The notes below the pieces were generated by a model that searched no databases, was not told the origin of the DNA, and worked only from the letters and a program-made list of their open reading frames with translations. This document shows positions 10,640-21,374 of a stretch of DNA of 64,000 bases, piece by piece. The position numbers and the translations under genes were made by a program. The stretch is taken from contig JBBHKE010001834.1 of NCBI GenBank assembly GCA_037447655.1, forward strand, positions 62,001 to 126,000, in the 5' to 3' direction. Every line of letters starts with the position of its first letter. Within the stretch, counting starts at the first letter, position 1. The stretch is from Zygnema cylindricum. Its lineage: Eukaryota; Streptophyta; Zygnematophyceae; Zygnematales; Zygnemataceae.

Positions 10640-11760
10640 TAGGGTGCTCATCTTCAATGGAACTGGCTTCATATACTAGGAAAGTATGATGACAGAAGCT
10701 CTATGTGAGAAAAGGTTTTGGGGAATAGTGAGTGGACGGGTAAAGGGTCCATCTAGTCTTCGGATCCCTCCTGGGTTTGCAAGAAGTAGATTCACCGGAG
10801 ATGCAGATCCCTACCAACGGAGAAGACAAAAGAAGGGGAGGTGGTGGACAAAGGAAAGGAGAAGGAGACGGTCACACCTATAGCAACTGGTTCGGCATTC
10901 ATATCACCTATTTCGAGGAACGAGGAGAATGATACTGATACCTAGGACTACAACAATATGGCGGCAAAGCACTTCATCCTCCGCCATCCTACTAAAGGGC
11001 TTCCATCTACCCATTTGCAGGTAGAGTGGGCATCTGATATTTGGGTGGCTCTCATAGAGATGTACCGAAGTGGTACGATTCAGCAACAACAGTTGGCTGA
11101 TCAAAAAATTAACGCATATGTATACAAGGGGGGGAAAAAGTTGGATTTTCTGTAATGAGCTCGCAACACTTTTCATGGAGCTAGAGAGTGTTGGATAGGT
11201 TTAAATTGAAAATATGAATGTTAACTGCTTGCGCATGAAGATACCAGAATAGTTCGAGAACATAGTCAACCGTGTGCAAGACTTGCCGGACTTAAGGTGG
11301 ATATGATATTCATTGGTAAGGATGATTCTTGTTCGGGAGAATACGATTGAGATCCGAAAGTGAGGAAAGAGTGGGCAAGCCTTGGCAGCTGGGAGCGATT
11401 GGAGGAAAAATGAGTCTAAGAAAGCGGTCGAAAATTATGGAGGGGGGGGACAAAAAAATCAGACCGACGTGTTCAAACTAAGGGCTCCCAAGGGTTTGTG
11501 CCATTTTTGTAAGAAACCTGGGCACTATATGGCATTGTGCACTAAGTTAACTGAGCAGCAATTAAAGGAGGGGAAAAGTGGTGGACCCCCGAGAGGAAAG
11601 AAAAAGGCCCTTGTGACACAGGTATATGAGGCGGAATCCGAGGACAAGGATGATGAGCTCCTATTGGATGAGGAGTTGGAGGCGCAAAACGAGGTCGAAA
11701 TTCCACGAAAGGAGAAATGTGCTTTTCGTGGATTGAAAGGTGAAGGAAATTGGATTTAAG
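10640..11760 (+). pseudogene. gag: Degenerate copia gag, element A
   Basis: A broken capsid/nucleocapsid gene. Fragments in different frames match the gag of element C: IQQQQLADQKINAY (near 11080; C has LQQQQLAENKIAAY), an ADWRK-like segment near 11390, and a complete CCHC zinc knuckle, CHFCKKPGHYMALC, near 11500. The knuckle would bind the element RNA in the virus-like particle. Stops and frameshifts separate these parts. The copy stops near 11765, where it is joined tail-to-tail to gag sequence of the opposite strand (element B), so protease and the rest of pol are missing. Confidence 0.75.
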
Positions 11761-11764
11761 ATTT

Positions 11765-11913
11765 TTTTGAAGGTCATGGGCATATAGACTCGGCTTTGAT
11801 CCACTCCCACTAGGAGTCACACTTGCACCAGCTGGGAAATTTGTCCCTGGAGGAGCAGGTGGAGCACTAGGGCTAATAGGAGCACTTGCAGCAAGTGCTG
11901 AGCCATTATCCAA
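11765..11913 (-). pseudogene. Gag N-terminal fragment, element B (minus)
   Basis: On the minus strand an ATG at 11913 opens a Pro/Ala/Ser/Gly-rich segment of about 50 residues that starts MDNGSALAASAPISPSAPPA. Low-complexity N-termini of this kind precede the capsid domain in gag of elements D and G. It lies directly downstream of a minus-strand LTR (11935-12660), as gag should. After about 11765 the frame runs into antisense of element A and has no meaning. The assignment rests mainly on position and composition. Confidence 0.4.
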
Positions 11914-11934
11914 TATATTAGCAGAAGCTCAAAT

Positions 11935-12660
11935 TCTGTGGTCTCTATTAACCCACAAAATGAGCAGCCTATGTATAGCCTCTAGGATAACATTTGCCCC
12001 TTTCACTTTCCCACTGCATAAGTGCCGCCCAGGCACACAAATATTCTAACCACCCTCACCCTTATCAGGACAGGACTCCCCTGAGTTAAACGCAAAAAGA
12101 ATCACTAAATTTGCTCCCCTGAGCAGTAAGTTATGGCGGGCCAAAGATGGCTTATAAATACAAAAGGTCACCTGGAGAGAGGCGCCTCAAACACGCTAAG
12201 TCCCTTTACTCCTACTCACAACTACCTACTACTCTACCCTAAGCAAATCGAAAGAGTGTATTGTACAAGAAGGTACATTGGCCGATTGTACTACTTGTAC
12301 GACCATTGTACAACATGGCCTTCTAGTTGACACTTGTCAACTTGGGAGCTATCGTTCCTCCTCCCATCATTTTCGACGTCCAATGATGAGGCGCCACGTG
12401 GCACAGCGCGCCGCTATGTCCGAAAGCCGCCAAATATTAATTCGGGTTGGGCGGGGGGGACGACGTCTGTCCGATAATGTATTTTACACGGTTGGATTCA
12501 TGTCCGCGAGCGCAGTTTGACTATAGATGATGTTTCGTCATTTTTGGTATGTTTAAGTGAAAGTGACGTTTTGCGTAACACTTTAATAAATTACCAAACC
12601 ACATACGTGTATCGTTTTGTTAACGCCTTAATTGAAACTGTGAGACCTCCATTGGCCCTC
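11935..12660 (-). mobile_element. LTR of element B (minus, approximate ends)
   Basis: Reverse-complement alignment with the C and A LTRs: GTGGTCTCTATTAACCCACA, CCTCTAGGATAACATTTGCC, CCCCTTTCACTTTCCCACTG, AAGTGCCGCCCAGGCA, TAAACGCAAAAAGAATCACT, GAGCAGTAAGTTATGG and GACCATTGTACAACATGGCC all correspond to words at 18000-18390. The U3 end is not clear. Around 12640 the words GTGAGACCTCCATTGG resemble the LTR 3' end again, so the junction with element C is a mosaic. Confidence 0.65.
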
Positions 12661-12756
12661 AGAGTAGGCATATCCAAAAGAAGCTTATCTAGATAGTGCC
12701 GACTCCAAGTTGATATAAACCCAAATGACTGACCCCTTGCCAATCACAAACCCATT

Positions 12757-13073
12757 ATATAAGGGTTTAGCAGTAGGTAGTCCTGAGAAGACAGACCAAG
12801 ACTTAGTGATATTTAGGTACCTCTATCTAAGAGAGCTTGTTACTATAAAGGTCTTCTTTGACCAGCCATAACTTACTGCTCAAGGGAGAAAATTCAGTGA
12901 TTATTTTTGCGTTTGACTCAAGGGAGTCTTGTCCTCATAGGGGTGACGGTGGTCAGAATATTTGTGTGCCTGGGTGGCACTTATTCAGTGGGAAAGTGGA
13001 AGGGGCAAATATTATCTTAGAGGCTCTGCATAGGCTGTTCATTCTGTGGGTCAATAGAGACCATAGAATTTCA
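12757..13073 (+). mobile_element. 5' LTR of copia element C (truncated)
   Basis: This matches the right part (R-U5) of the 3' LTR at about 18060-18391: GGGTTTAGCAGTAGGTAGTC, AGACCAAGACTTAGTGATAT, CATAACTTACTGCTCAAGGG, TTTGCGTTTGACTC and AGAGACCATAGAATTTCA. The similarity starts at about 12757, next to a TATA-like TTATATAAGGG; the U3 part is missing or replaced by other sequence. It ends ATTTCA at 13073 directly before the primer site. Confidence 0.75.
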
Positions 13074-13083
13074 GGTTATGGGC
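13074..13083 (+). promoter_or_regulatory. Primer-binding site, element C
   Basis: GGTTATGGGC follows the LTR end with no spacer. It is complementary to part of the anticodon arm of eukaryotic initiator tRNA-Met (GGGCCCAUAACC), not to the tRNA 3' end, so priming by an internally cut tRNA is inferred. The match is 10 bases, then breaks. Confidence 0.65.
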
Positions 13084-14240
13084 TAACCCTCTAGGGTGCC
13101 CATATTTGATGGATCACACTTTTTATATTGTGAAATGATGATGGAGGGATAACTATTTGAGAAGCATCTATGGGGCATAGTGCCTGGACAAATTCGATGC
13201 CCACCTCCACCTGGGTTTGGAGGGACACGTTTTTCTGGCACCTCCGCCACTATAGTAGCCAGAACAGGTACCACCATCACCAAGGATGAAGATGAGGAAG
13301 GAGAGGAGATTGTCATTGAAGGAGAAAAGGGAGGAGTTATAACTCAAGAAACACCATTGCTGAAGTCCATACTGGCAGCAGTACCACCAGCAACGGTGAT
13401 AAGGGTTCAGACCGACATATCAGAGTATGAAAAGTGGAACTACAAAGACAAGGTTGCTAAGCTCTTAATTCTTAAAAGTGTAGCAAAGGGCATTGCCATT
13501 CCCCTTCTTCATGTCAAATCCTCATCTCAGATTTGGATATCACTAGTTAACAAATACAAGAGTGGATCATTGCAGCAGCAACAGCTGGCAGAAAATAAGA
13601 TTGCAGCTTATTCTTATAAGGGAGGAAACATGAATAATTATTGCAATGATTTAGGAGCATTGTTTAGATAGTTAGAGAGTGTCTGAAAGACAAAGAGTGA
13701 ACACATCAATGATAAAACTACCTGAAGAGTATGAGAATATCATTAATCGATTGCAGGACATAAGAGATAGCAATTGGAATTGGGATGACATAGTGGGAAT
13801 GATTTTAGTGAAAGAAATCACCATAAAGCTTAGGAGAGCGAGTCCCAGTGTTCAAGCATTGTTTGCAGGAGCTGATTGGCGGAAGCGTGATGAGGAGAGA
13901 GGGAAAGATCCCTATCGAAACTTTGGTGGAAGAGGACAAGGAGGTGGCAGATTTGATAGACTGGGGAGAGGAACTTTGAGAGGAGGATTATGTCACTTCT
14001 GCAAGAAACCGGGACACTATATGGCAGAGTGTATCAAACATGCATATCTTTGAATGAAAGTTGGACAATGAACCTCAAAGGATGGAGGAAAGAAAAAGGC
14101 TTTCATGACTCAAGTTCATGATGAGGAAGTGGACGAAGGAAACGAACCGGAAGAGGAGCTTGAGGAGCTTGTTCTTAATCTGAAAAACATTGAAAAGCAA
14201 GTCGACATTCCACGGAGACAGAAGTGTACTTTAGGAGGTT
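13074..14240 (+). pseudogene. gag: Degenerate copia gag, element C
   Basis: Capsid/nucleocapsid gene of an LTR retrotransposon. The frame through the primer site gives VMG, a stop, then RVPIFDGSHF, the conserved start of the copia capsid domain also seen in D, E and F. Further parts are an IWISLVNKYKSGS segment (about 13530-13565), an LPEEYENIINRLQ segment near 13720 and a CCHC knuckle, CHFCKKPGHYMAEC, at 13991-14032. Stops at 13085 and near 13670 and 14053, plus frameshifts, break the frame. It is followed by the protease region, also out of frame. Confidence 0.8.
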
Positions 14241-15860
14241 AGACGGATCCACCAGAGGATGGGTGGATCATAGACTCAGGAGCCTCAATGCATCTGTGCA
14301 AAGATAAGAGGTGGTTCAGTAAACTGAGAAAGATCCCAACAATTGAGATAGAGTATGGAGATGGTAGAGTAGAAACCACAAGTCTAGTTGGAAGTGTTAA
14401 CTTGAAGGTTCTAAATGATGGAAAAGCCTTAATTGTAACACTCTCAGACGTTCTTTACATTCCACAGCTTAGGAAGAACCTAGTCTCAACATGTGCCCTA
14501 GATGAAAATGAGTTTGAAACAGGAACTAAGAAAGGAATCTTCGCAACAAGCTTTGATAATGAGGTTTATTTTATAGCTGAGAAGGGCAGTCAAAGAATGT
14601 TTAGAATTTTTCTTTGCAATGAAAAGAGTGTTCTCTACTCGTGTGTAAGTGAGATGATGTTTTGGCACAAAAGGCTAGGGCATGTGCACCTAGATAGATT
14701 AAAAAAAATGAAGAAAAAAGGAATAGTGGAGGGTATTACTTTTGATGATGATGAGACTTTTGATGATTATAGTGGATGTGCCCAAGGGAAGATTCATAGA
14801 TTTCCATTTCCAAAAGCAACCACATTTAGGAGAGAAAAATTATTGGATGTAATTCACACTGATGTTTGGGGACTTGCTAGGTATGCTTCTCATGGGGGGA
14901 AGAGATGGATGTTAACCATCACAGATGATTAGTCAAGATACACAAAGGTTTACTTTATCAGACATAAGTTAGAGGTATTGAGATGTTTCAAAGAGTATAA
15001 AGTATGGAGTGAAAAACTACAAGAAACCTCAATAAAAGAGAAAAGAAGTGATAATGGGAAAGAATACACCTCAAAGGAATTTGCAAAACATGTTAAGAAG
15101 AAGAAATTCATCATGAGAAAACAGTTCCATATAATCCGGAACAAAATGGCGTAGCAGAAGAGGTGAATAGAACTTTAGGAGATATGTCCGGAAGTATGTT
15201 AACAGATAAGAGGATAAGGTTGTTGTTTTGGGCCGAGTCTATGAACTATGCTAATTTAATCAAAAATAGAGTCCTAACTTCACCAAATGAGGAGGAAACT
15301 CCGTATGAGAGGTGGACACAAAAAAAACCTGATTTGTTTAGTTCTAGGGTGTTCGAAAGTCAAGTCTACAGTTTGGATTCCGATAAGACTAAATGGAAGT
15401 AAGAGGGGAGAGAGAAACCAGGATATCTTGTAGGATATGATGAGAGCACAAAAAGATACCGAGTGTATGACTTGAAAAAGAGAGACATAATTTTGGTAAA
15501 ACACATATTGATGATGAATGAAGAGGAGTCCATTGATCCATTCAAATATAATGAGGAGGTCAAAATGAGATTTGAAACGGATCAGTTTTCTGACTTTGAC
15601 TTTGAAAATGAAGAGAATGAAGATGGAGAAAAAAAAATGCAAATCTACCAAAGGAGAAAGAGGAAAGGACAACATCCGAGGTAACACCACAATACGAAGT
15701 GGAAACCGATGAGGAACTTGATGAGTCACCGGAATTGGAAGATAGGGGAGCTGAAAATCTTGCTAAACGAAACCCAAGGATGTCTCCATACTGGCGTCCG
15801 ATTTTGAAGGGGGAAGAGAAGTAGTAAACGACTTCAAGAAAGACAAGTAAATAACCAACT
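14241..15860 (+). pseudogene. pol: Degenerate protease-integrase, element C
   Basis: The aspartic protease active site reads WIIDSGAS with the Asp codon at 14273. The integrase zinc-binding HHCC domain follows (HKRLGHVHLDRL near 14664, CSGCAQGK near 14790). The first catalytic Asp lies in IHTDVWG near 14850, the second in the SDNGKEYTS region near 15045 and the NPEQNGVAEE block near 15135. The enzyme would process Gag-Pol and insert cDNA into the genome. Breaks include a TAG after ITDD at 14930 and frameshifts near 15160 and 15400. An acidic linker (15540-15730) leads to reverse transcriptase. Confidence 0.8.
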
Positions 15861-15867
15861 CACAAAG

Positions 15868-17489
15868 ATGTCTCACCCAGATGAACCTCAGACATACTTA
15901 GAGGCCATAAACCCACCAAAAAGTAGTCAGTGGATCACTGCTATAAATGAAGAATTGGCCTCCATCATGGAAGCCAATACATGGGAGTTGGTAGATTGCC
16001 CACCAAACCGAAAACCGATCGGATGTAAGTGGGTTTTTAAACTTAAATTAAACCCAAACAATACCATTGAGAGGTACAAAGCTAGGTTGGTTGCAAAAGG
16101 TTATATTCAAAAGAAGGGGATAGACTATGAAGAAACCGTTGCACCTGGAGTCAGATTTCCTCCTGTTAGAATTCTCTTAAGTTAAGCCGTAGCAAAGTAT
16201 ATAGAAATACACCTAATCGATAATAAAACGTCCTTTTTGCACGGAGAGTTGCAAGAAGAAATTTACATGAGTCAACCGAAAAGATTCATGGAAAGTGGGG
16301 AAGAAAGCAAGGTATGCAAACTGATGAAATCACTTTATGGGCTTAAAAAATCCCCTAGACAATGGAATATAAAGCTAGACGAATTTCTGACCGATTTGGG
16401 GTATGTTAGAATTAGTTCAGATTACTCCATATATTTAATTGAGGAGGAGAATGGAGTGATATTTATTGCTATTTATATGGATGATTTGTTGGTCTAAAGC
16501 AAATTGTTAGTTAAGTTTCACAAACTAAAACGAGATCTTTGAAGCCGCTTTGATATGAAAGATCTTGGCGAAGCAAAGCACATTTTGGGAATTCAAATGG
16601 AGAGAGATAAAGGGAATACGATCATAAAACTAACTCAGAAAGAAGCAATCGGTAATATGCTAGAAAAATTTCAGATGGAAAAAGGAAACAGATGTACTAC
16701 TCCCATGGATCTGAAGAAAGTGTTTGAGGGGAGTGAAGAGAGAGGGATATTGATCATTAATGATTAGATGGATGAGATAGAAAAAAAATTTATAGAAAAT
16801 ATCCTTTATCGGCAAATTGTACAAAGTTCAATTTATTTTATAACCTGTACCCGCCTGGATATAGCTGCAACTGTAGGAGTCCTTAGTAGAAGTCTAAATG
16901 AACAAAGAAAGAGAGGCAAGGAGGCTGCCAAAAGGGTGATGAGGTATCTGGTGGCGAGAAAGGAATTGTGGTTGCATTTGGGAGGGGAGCATACTGACAT
17001 CACCACCTGGAGTGATGCAAGTTATGGAGATGTGCCTTTAAGGCGGTGTACGATTGGATATGTGTTGCAAATTGGATCTGGTGCATGTTGTTGGAGTAGC
17101 AAGCAACAAAAAGTAGTTGCTCAGTCCACTATGGAGGCTGAATACATGGCTTTTTGTGCTGCCACGAAAGAAATAATGTGGGTTAAATCTCTTCTTGAAG
17201 GGTTAAATCTCTTCTTGAAGAACTTGGGTTCATGAAGTCTGGAACTCAAAATGTTTTTTGTGATAATCAAGCTGCTATCTCTATTGCAGCTAATCCAAAA
17301 CATCACTTCAAAGCTAAGTATATGGATATTAGACTAAGCTTTGTAAGAGAGAAGGTTGAAAATAAAATTATTAAACTGGTTCATAAAACTAATAGAGAAA
17401 TGATTGCAGACATGATGACAAAACCTGTGCCTTCCCCTAAGTTGATTTATTGCAGAGAAAACTGTGGATTAAAATTAAAAAATGACTAG
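15868..17489 (+). pseudogene. pol: Degenerate reverse transcriptase-RNase H, element C
   Basis: RT begins in the TWELVDCPPNRKPIG block (about 15980) and continues through KWVFKLKLNPNNTIERYKAR, KSLYGLKK and the catalytic YMDDLLV (near 16470-16495). RNase H carries WSDASYGD (near 17008) and STMEAEYMA (near 17130). Several stops interrupt it (near 16184, 16496, 16766). RNase H also holds a perfect 20-bp tandem duplication, 17181-17200 and 17201-17220, which shifts the frame. This order (integrase before RT) is diagnostic of Ty1/copia. Confidence 0.88.
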
Positions 17490-17490
17490 G

Positions 17491-17502
17491 AATTAAGGGG
17501 AG
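17491..17502 (+). promoter_or_regulatory. Polypurine tract, element C
   Basis: AATTAAGGGGAG lies directly before the LTR start TGTTGAAAAG. A purine tract in this position primes plus-strand DNA synthesis. The same AGGGGAG(TGTTG) join occurs in E and, on the minus strand, in G; D has AAGGGAG. Confidence 0.85.
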
Positions 17503-18391
17503 TGTTGAAAAGAAGTAATTAATAGTTCACTTCTCTATTTTAGTTTTAATTTAAAGAAAGAGAGTGAGGATCGAAGGCACGCCATGGTTGCCGCCATCTT
17601 TAGAAAGTGGCAGATTTTGAAGTAGAGAATATTTTACTAAAATGTTGCCCAAGTCCAGATTTGAACCTGGGTCTGAGGACTTCTATATAGTCGTATGTCT
17701 TAAACCACTAAGGTGTTATCGAAACGATACACGTGACGGGTTTTATAGATATATAAACATGACCGCAACAGCTAATTAACTGCAGACTAACCAAAAGGAG
17801 CAATTCATGCATGTACGCGAATCTGAACCGTGTAAAATATGTTCTGATCGGACGGCCGGCATGATAGCCGTCATGCGAAGTGAGCTTTTGGCGGCATAGG
17901 GAGATAGCGTCAAGCGGTGCCACGTGGCGCCACATTATTTGATACCGGAGAAGATGGGAGGAGGAACCATGGCTTCCGATTTGACAGGTGTCACCTTGTA
18001 GACCTTGTCGTACAATGGTCGTACAATAAGTACATCGCCCATAGTACCTTTTTATGCTATAAAGTGTTCCTATTGGACTAGGGTTTAGTAGTAGGTAGTC
18101 GTGAGTAGGCAGACCAAGACTTAGTAATATTTAGGTACCTCTCTCTAAGAGAGCTTGTAACTATAAAGGCCATCTTTGACCAGCCATAACTTACTGCTCA
18201 GGGGAGCAAATTTAGTGATTCTTTTTGCGTTTGACTCAGCGGAGTCTTGTCCTCACAGGGGTGAGGGTGGTCAGAATAATTTTGTGCTTGGGCGGCACTT
18301 ATTCAGTGGGAAAGTGGAAGGGGCAAATATTATCCTAGAGGCTTTGCATAGGCTGCTCATTCTGTGGGTCAATGGAGACCACAGAATTTCA
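17503..18391 (+). mobile_element. 3' LTR of copia element C (889 bp)
   Basis: It starts TGTTGAAAAG right after the polypurine tract and ends AGAATTTCA at 18391, the same end as the 5' LTR at 13073. The R-U5 part aligns with 12757-13073. The U3 contains a tRNA-like antisense stretch at 17640-17716. The right flank is the dispersed repeat also found at 7337-8272. No target duplication can be checked, because the left end of the element is lost. Confidence 0.85.
17640..17716 (-). other. tRNA-like segment inside LTR U3
   Basis: Read on the minus strand, the words CCTTAGTGGTTTAAGAC and CCCAGGTTCAAATCTGG are spaced like box A and box B of a tRNA promoter; GGTTCAAATCT is close to the box B consensus. 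Related antisense words occur at about 8930 (GGGATTAGAACC) and 9790-9805 (GAATTTGATCC), and in the opposite orientation near 21145 (GGGATCAAAT). Stems are imperfect, so this is not a functional tRNA gene. A SINE remnant or a tRNA-like LTR module are both possible. Confidence 0.4.
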
Positions 18392-19312
18392 GGTTTATTG
18401 TTGTCATTTTCACAAAAAATAGGACTTGTAACGAGATAATCTTACGTCGTGCGAAAAATGGGCAAGAACCAAAGTACATTTTGAGTCATTTTAACATTTT
18501 GAAAGTACGTCAAATTGGTGTTATTTTCATTTTGACCCACTTCCACGCCACGCCAGCTCATCTTCACACTTCTACTGGAATCAAATTGCGACCTGATTTC
18601 TATTAAAAAAATACCCTGTTGATGAAAAAAAACCGGGTTTGCACGCTATTTCGGAAATTTTTGCAAGAGGGAGAGTACACGTTTTTTTTTCCCTGCTCAT
18701 CCCGCGCATGTATATTTGAAAATAACAAGCATGTACGGATTTTTTTTTTTGGGTCTCGGATCTCCATTTTTATTCATGGGTCCTTTTCAAAAGTTTACGC
18801 CGTCTTCGTCTCTCTCCCTTTTTCTCACTCGACCGCCCCTCTTTCTCTCTTCTCTAAATAAAATGCAGCAATCATAGTATAAAACGAAAGTTTTTTTTTT
18901 TTTTTTATGAATATTTTTGGTTTTAGTTTGATGAGGTATCAAACAAAAAAGAATAAAAAAAAAATTGGGAACTCATGGCAAAAAGTTTATTAACTCATGG
19001 CGTTACAAGGTAGCATGACTCCGCTATGTTACAATACCCCAAACATCTACATTGTCATAAAAACCTCGATGTCCACAACCGTCGCCGTTTTTGTGGACGT
19101 TACTAATTTTAGGAAGTTTTGCAGTCGTCTACATTTCGTTTCGTAGACTCTCACACATTTGTAGACGCCTACAATTGTCACATATTTGAAATAACGAATG
19201 CGTAAGTAATGATTGAGATAATAACACTTTGAAAAGTACACCGTAAAATCTTTGCTAAAATCAAAAATAATATTCTAAAGTTTTGTTTACATGGGCACAC
19301 ACCCTTAATCTG
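18392..19312 (+). repeat. ~0.9-kb dispersed repeat (copy 2)
   Basis: A co-linear copy of 7337-8272. It starts abruptly at the end of the element C LTR and ends where a ~40-bp tandem repeat starts. Open frames within it (for example 18619-18861) are not conserved in the other copy, which argues against coding. Confidence 0.85.
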
Positions 19313-19805
19313 ACGATCTTTCGCTATATTTTCACATCCAAAAATTAATCTAACGACTTTGTGATACTTTAACATCCAAAGTTGTCTTCGACGACTTTTC
19401 ATTATATTTTCACACGCAAATGTAATCAGACGACATTGTGTTATTTTCACATCCAAAATTTTGCCCACAAACTTTTTGTTATTGCAAATCGAAGAAATAA
19501 TCTACACACATTTTTATTTTCACATGTAATATTTAATCTGACATCTTTTTAATAATTCACATCAAAAATTCATTTTGACTATTTTTACATGCAAGATGTA
19601 TTTTGAGGATGTTTTGTTGTATTTTGACATCTAAAATTTTATTCGACGACTTTTTGCTATGTTTTTACATCCAAAAGTGAATTTGGCGGTTGTTTAGTAT
19701 TTTCACATCCAAAATTGTATCTGTCGACATTTTGTCATTTTCACATCTAAATTGTCATCTGACGACTTTTCAACAATCTCACATCCAAAAATTTCACCTG
19801 ACAAC
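19313..19805. repeat. ~38-45-bp degenerate minisatellite
   Basis: About a dozen imperfect units share TTTTCACATCCAAAATT, then ATCTGACGACTTTTTGTTAT-like sequence; the word ACATCCA occurs at 19334 and 19372 (38 bp apart). Units differ in length by several bases. The block lies between the dispersed repeat and a minus-strand RT fragment. Confidence 0.85.
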
Positions 19806-20300
19806 TCCAGTCGCGGCTTCTACTTAAGTCCGTACAAAGACTTGATTAATTTGCACACCTTACTCTCTTGTCCATTCTCCACAAAGCCTTCCGATTGCTT
19901 CATGAAGATATATAGATCCAATTCTCCGTAAAAAAAAGATGTTCTAATATCTTTTTGGTGAATCTCCATGTTTTCCTTCGCTTCCAAACTAAAACAAATT
20001 CTCACTGAAATAAATCTCACTACCGCAGCGAAAGTCTCATTATAATCTATCCACTCTTTCTGTGTTTAACCTTGTGTGTAACCCTTTGCTAATGAGGGAG
20101 CTTTATATCTTTCAATTAAATTATCTGGTTTTTGTTTAAGCTTAAAAACTCTAAAACATCCCACCGGTTTTCTATCCAAAGGGCAATCCACTAATTCCCA
20201 TCTTTTAGCTTCCATCATGGATCCCATTTCCTCATTAATATCTTTCATCCATCTATTTCTTTCGGAATTATTTATAGGAATAAGTTTGAGGCTCATTCTA
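19806..20300 (-). pseudogene. pol: Reverse transcriptase fragment (minus)
   Basis: On the minus strand two pieces match the N-terminal half of copia RT: a WELVDCPLDRKPVGC block (near 20180) leading to an ERYKA segment (near 20105), then, in another frame, an MEIHQKDIRTSFF segment (near 19945), ESKVCKLIKSLYGLK and a stop. The closest relative in the window is element C. The fragment joins directly to a minus-strand LTR at about 20300-20340, so gag, protease and integrase have been deleted. The catalytic YMDD region and RNase H are missing. Confidence 0.85.
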
Positions 20301-20339
20301 ATGTGACAGCTTTGTTTATTTGTAGTTTACCTGTTTTTT

Positions 20340-21085
20340 TTTGAGTCATTTGCAACTTTGAGACCTTCATAGGTCCTCAAAATGGCAGCTCACATAAAGC
20401 CCCTAGGATAACCCTGGCCCATTTGTGTTACAACAAGAATAACTGCCACCCTGGCAAACACAGATTCTAGCCAGTTTCACCCCTATAAAGACAAGACTCC
20501 GTTGAGTCGATAACAAAAAGAATGGCTTAATTTGCTCACCTGGGCAATTAACTATGAATGGTCAAAAATGACCTTTAGTACAGAAGCTCACTCAAAGAGA
20601 GGCGGCTACCTCAGATTTGCCTAAGTCTTGCACCCCTATCTAAACCCTCTATTACTCAAGTACGACACCAATAAAAACGATATATAATACAAAAAGGTGT
20701 TGGTACCGGAGTACTTTATTTACGGCCATTGTACGACATGACCAAGGGGTCGACGCTTGCCATATTCGGATTCGTTCTCGTGTGCTCTGGAGATGCCGCA
20801 ATCCAATAAGATAGTGCCACGTGTCACTCGCTGTGGTTGTGACCAAAAACCGCCAGAGCGCCCATTCCGCTATATCGACTTCAATTATGTTCGTTCGATC
20901 AGTAACGACATTTTACTATAGCAGTTAAAACAAATGTGAGGCATATTTGTTTTTTCGTGTGGTATTTTTATCCGTAATTTGTGTAACTGTGTCTATGCTC
21001 TCAAAGGTTTGTTCGCTTAGTAAAATCATTTCCTTTAATAGTACATTTCTAAATAGCTATCATACCTCATATATCCGAGCACAAA
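20340..21085 (-). mobile_element. Minus-strand LTR next to the RT fragment
   Basis: The end GAGACCTTCATAGGTCCTC corresponds in reverse complement to GAGGACCTATGGAAGTCTC at the end of the A LTR (10600). CCCTAGGATAACCCTGGCCC, AACAAAAAGAATGGCTTAAT, AATTAACTATGAATGGTCAA and CGGCCATTGTACGACATG also match the A, B and C LTRs on the opposite strand. The outer boundary is unclear because the segment 21086-21374 has a mixed origin. Confidence 0.65.
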
Positions 21086-21374
21086 TCTTAGGCTATACGA
21101 TAATGGCTACATGCTACTTTGTTAGACGGTAGGTAGTGGGATCAAATTTCGTGAAGCTTTTTTGGAAAATCTACCAAAGACCTGCCTCTAGCTGTAGAAA
21201 TTTGTGTTTTTCTTTTAGTATATTCTAGGTTATAAATTAGATAAATAATAAACAGAATAGAAGTTGAGGCATCGTGTCTTCAACTCCTCTCTCAGGTCCC
21301 CATACTTGTTGCAGTCACTGAAGACCAAAGAGGGAGTTTGAGCCATGGCTGCCTAAGCCTCTCAAAAAGACAGG
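21086..21374 (+). repeat. Repeat fragment with tRNA-like head and CCATGGCTG tail
   Basis: The left part (TCTTAGGCTATACGATAATG, then GTAGTGGGATCAAAT) matches the reverse complement of 9784-9850. The right part (AGAATAGAAGTTGAGG, GTTGCAGTCACTGAAG, GAGCCATGGCTGCC) matches 9600-9740 in direct orientation. The two halves therefore lie in opposite relative orientation in the two places, which suggests a rearranged or SINE-like repeat. It abuts the first satellite block. Confidence 0.45.

Noticed and set aside
17640-17716. A genuine tRNA gene
   Set aside because: Box A and B words are present, but acceptor and T stems do not pair well and the segment lies inside an LTR.
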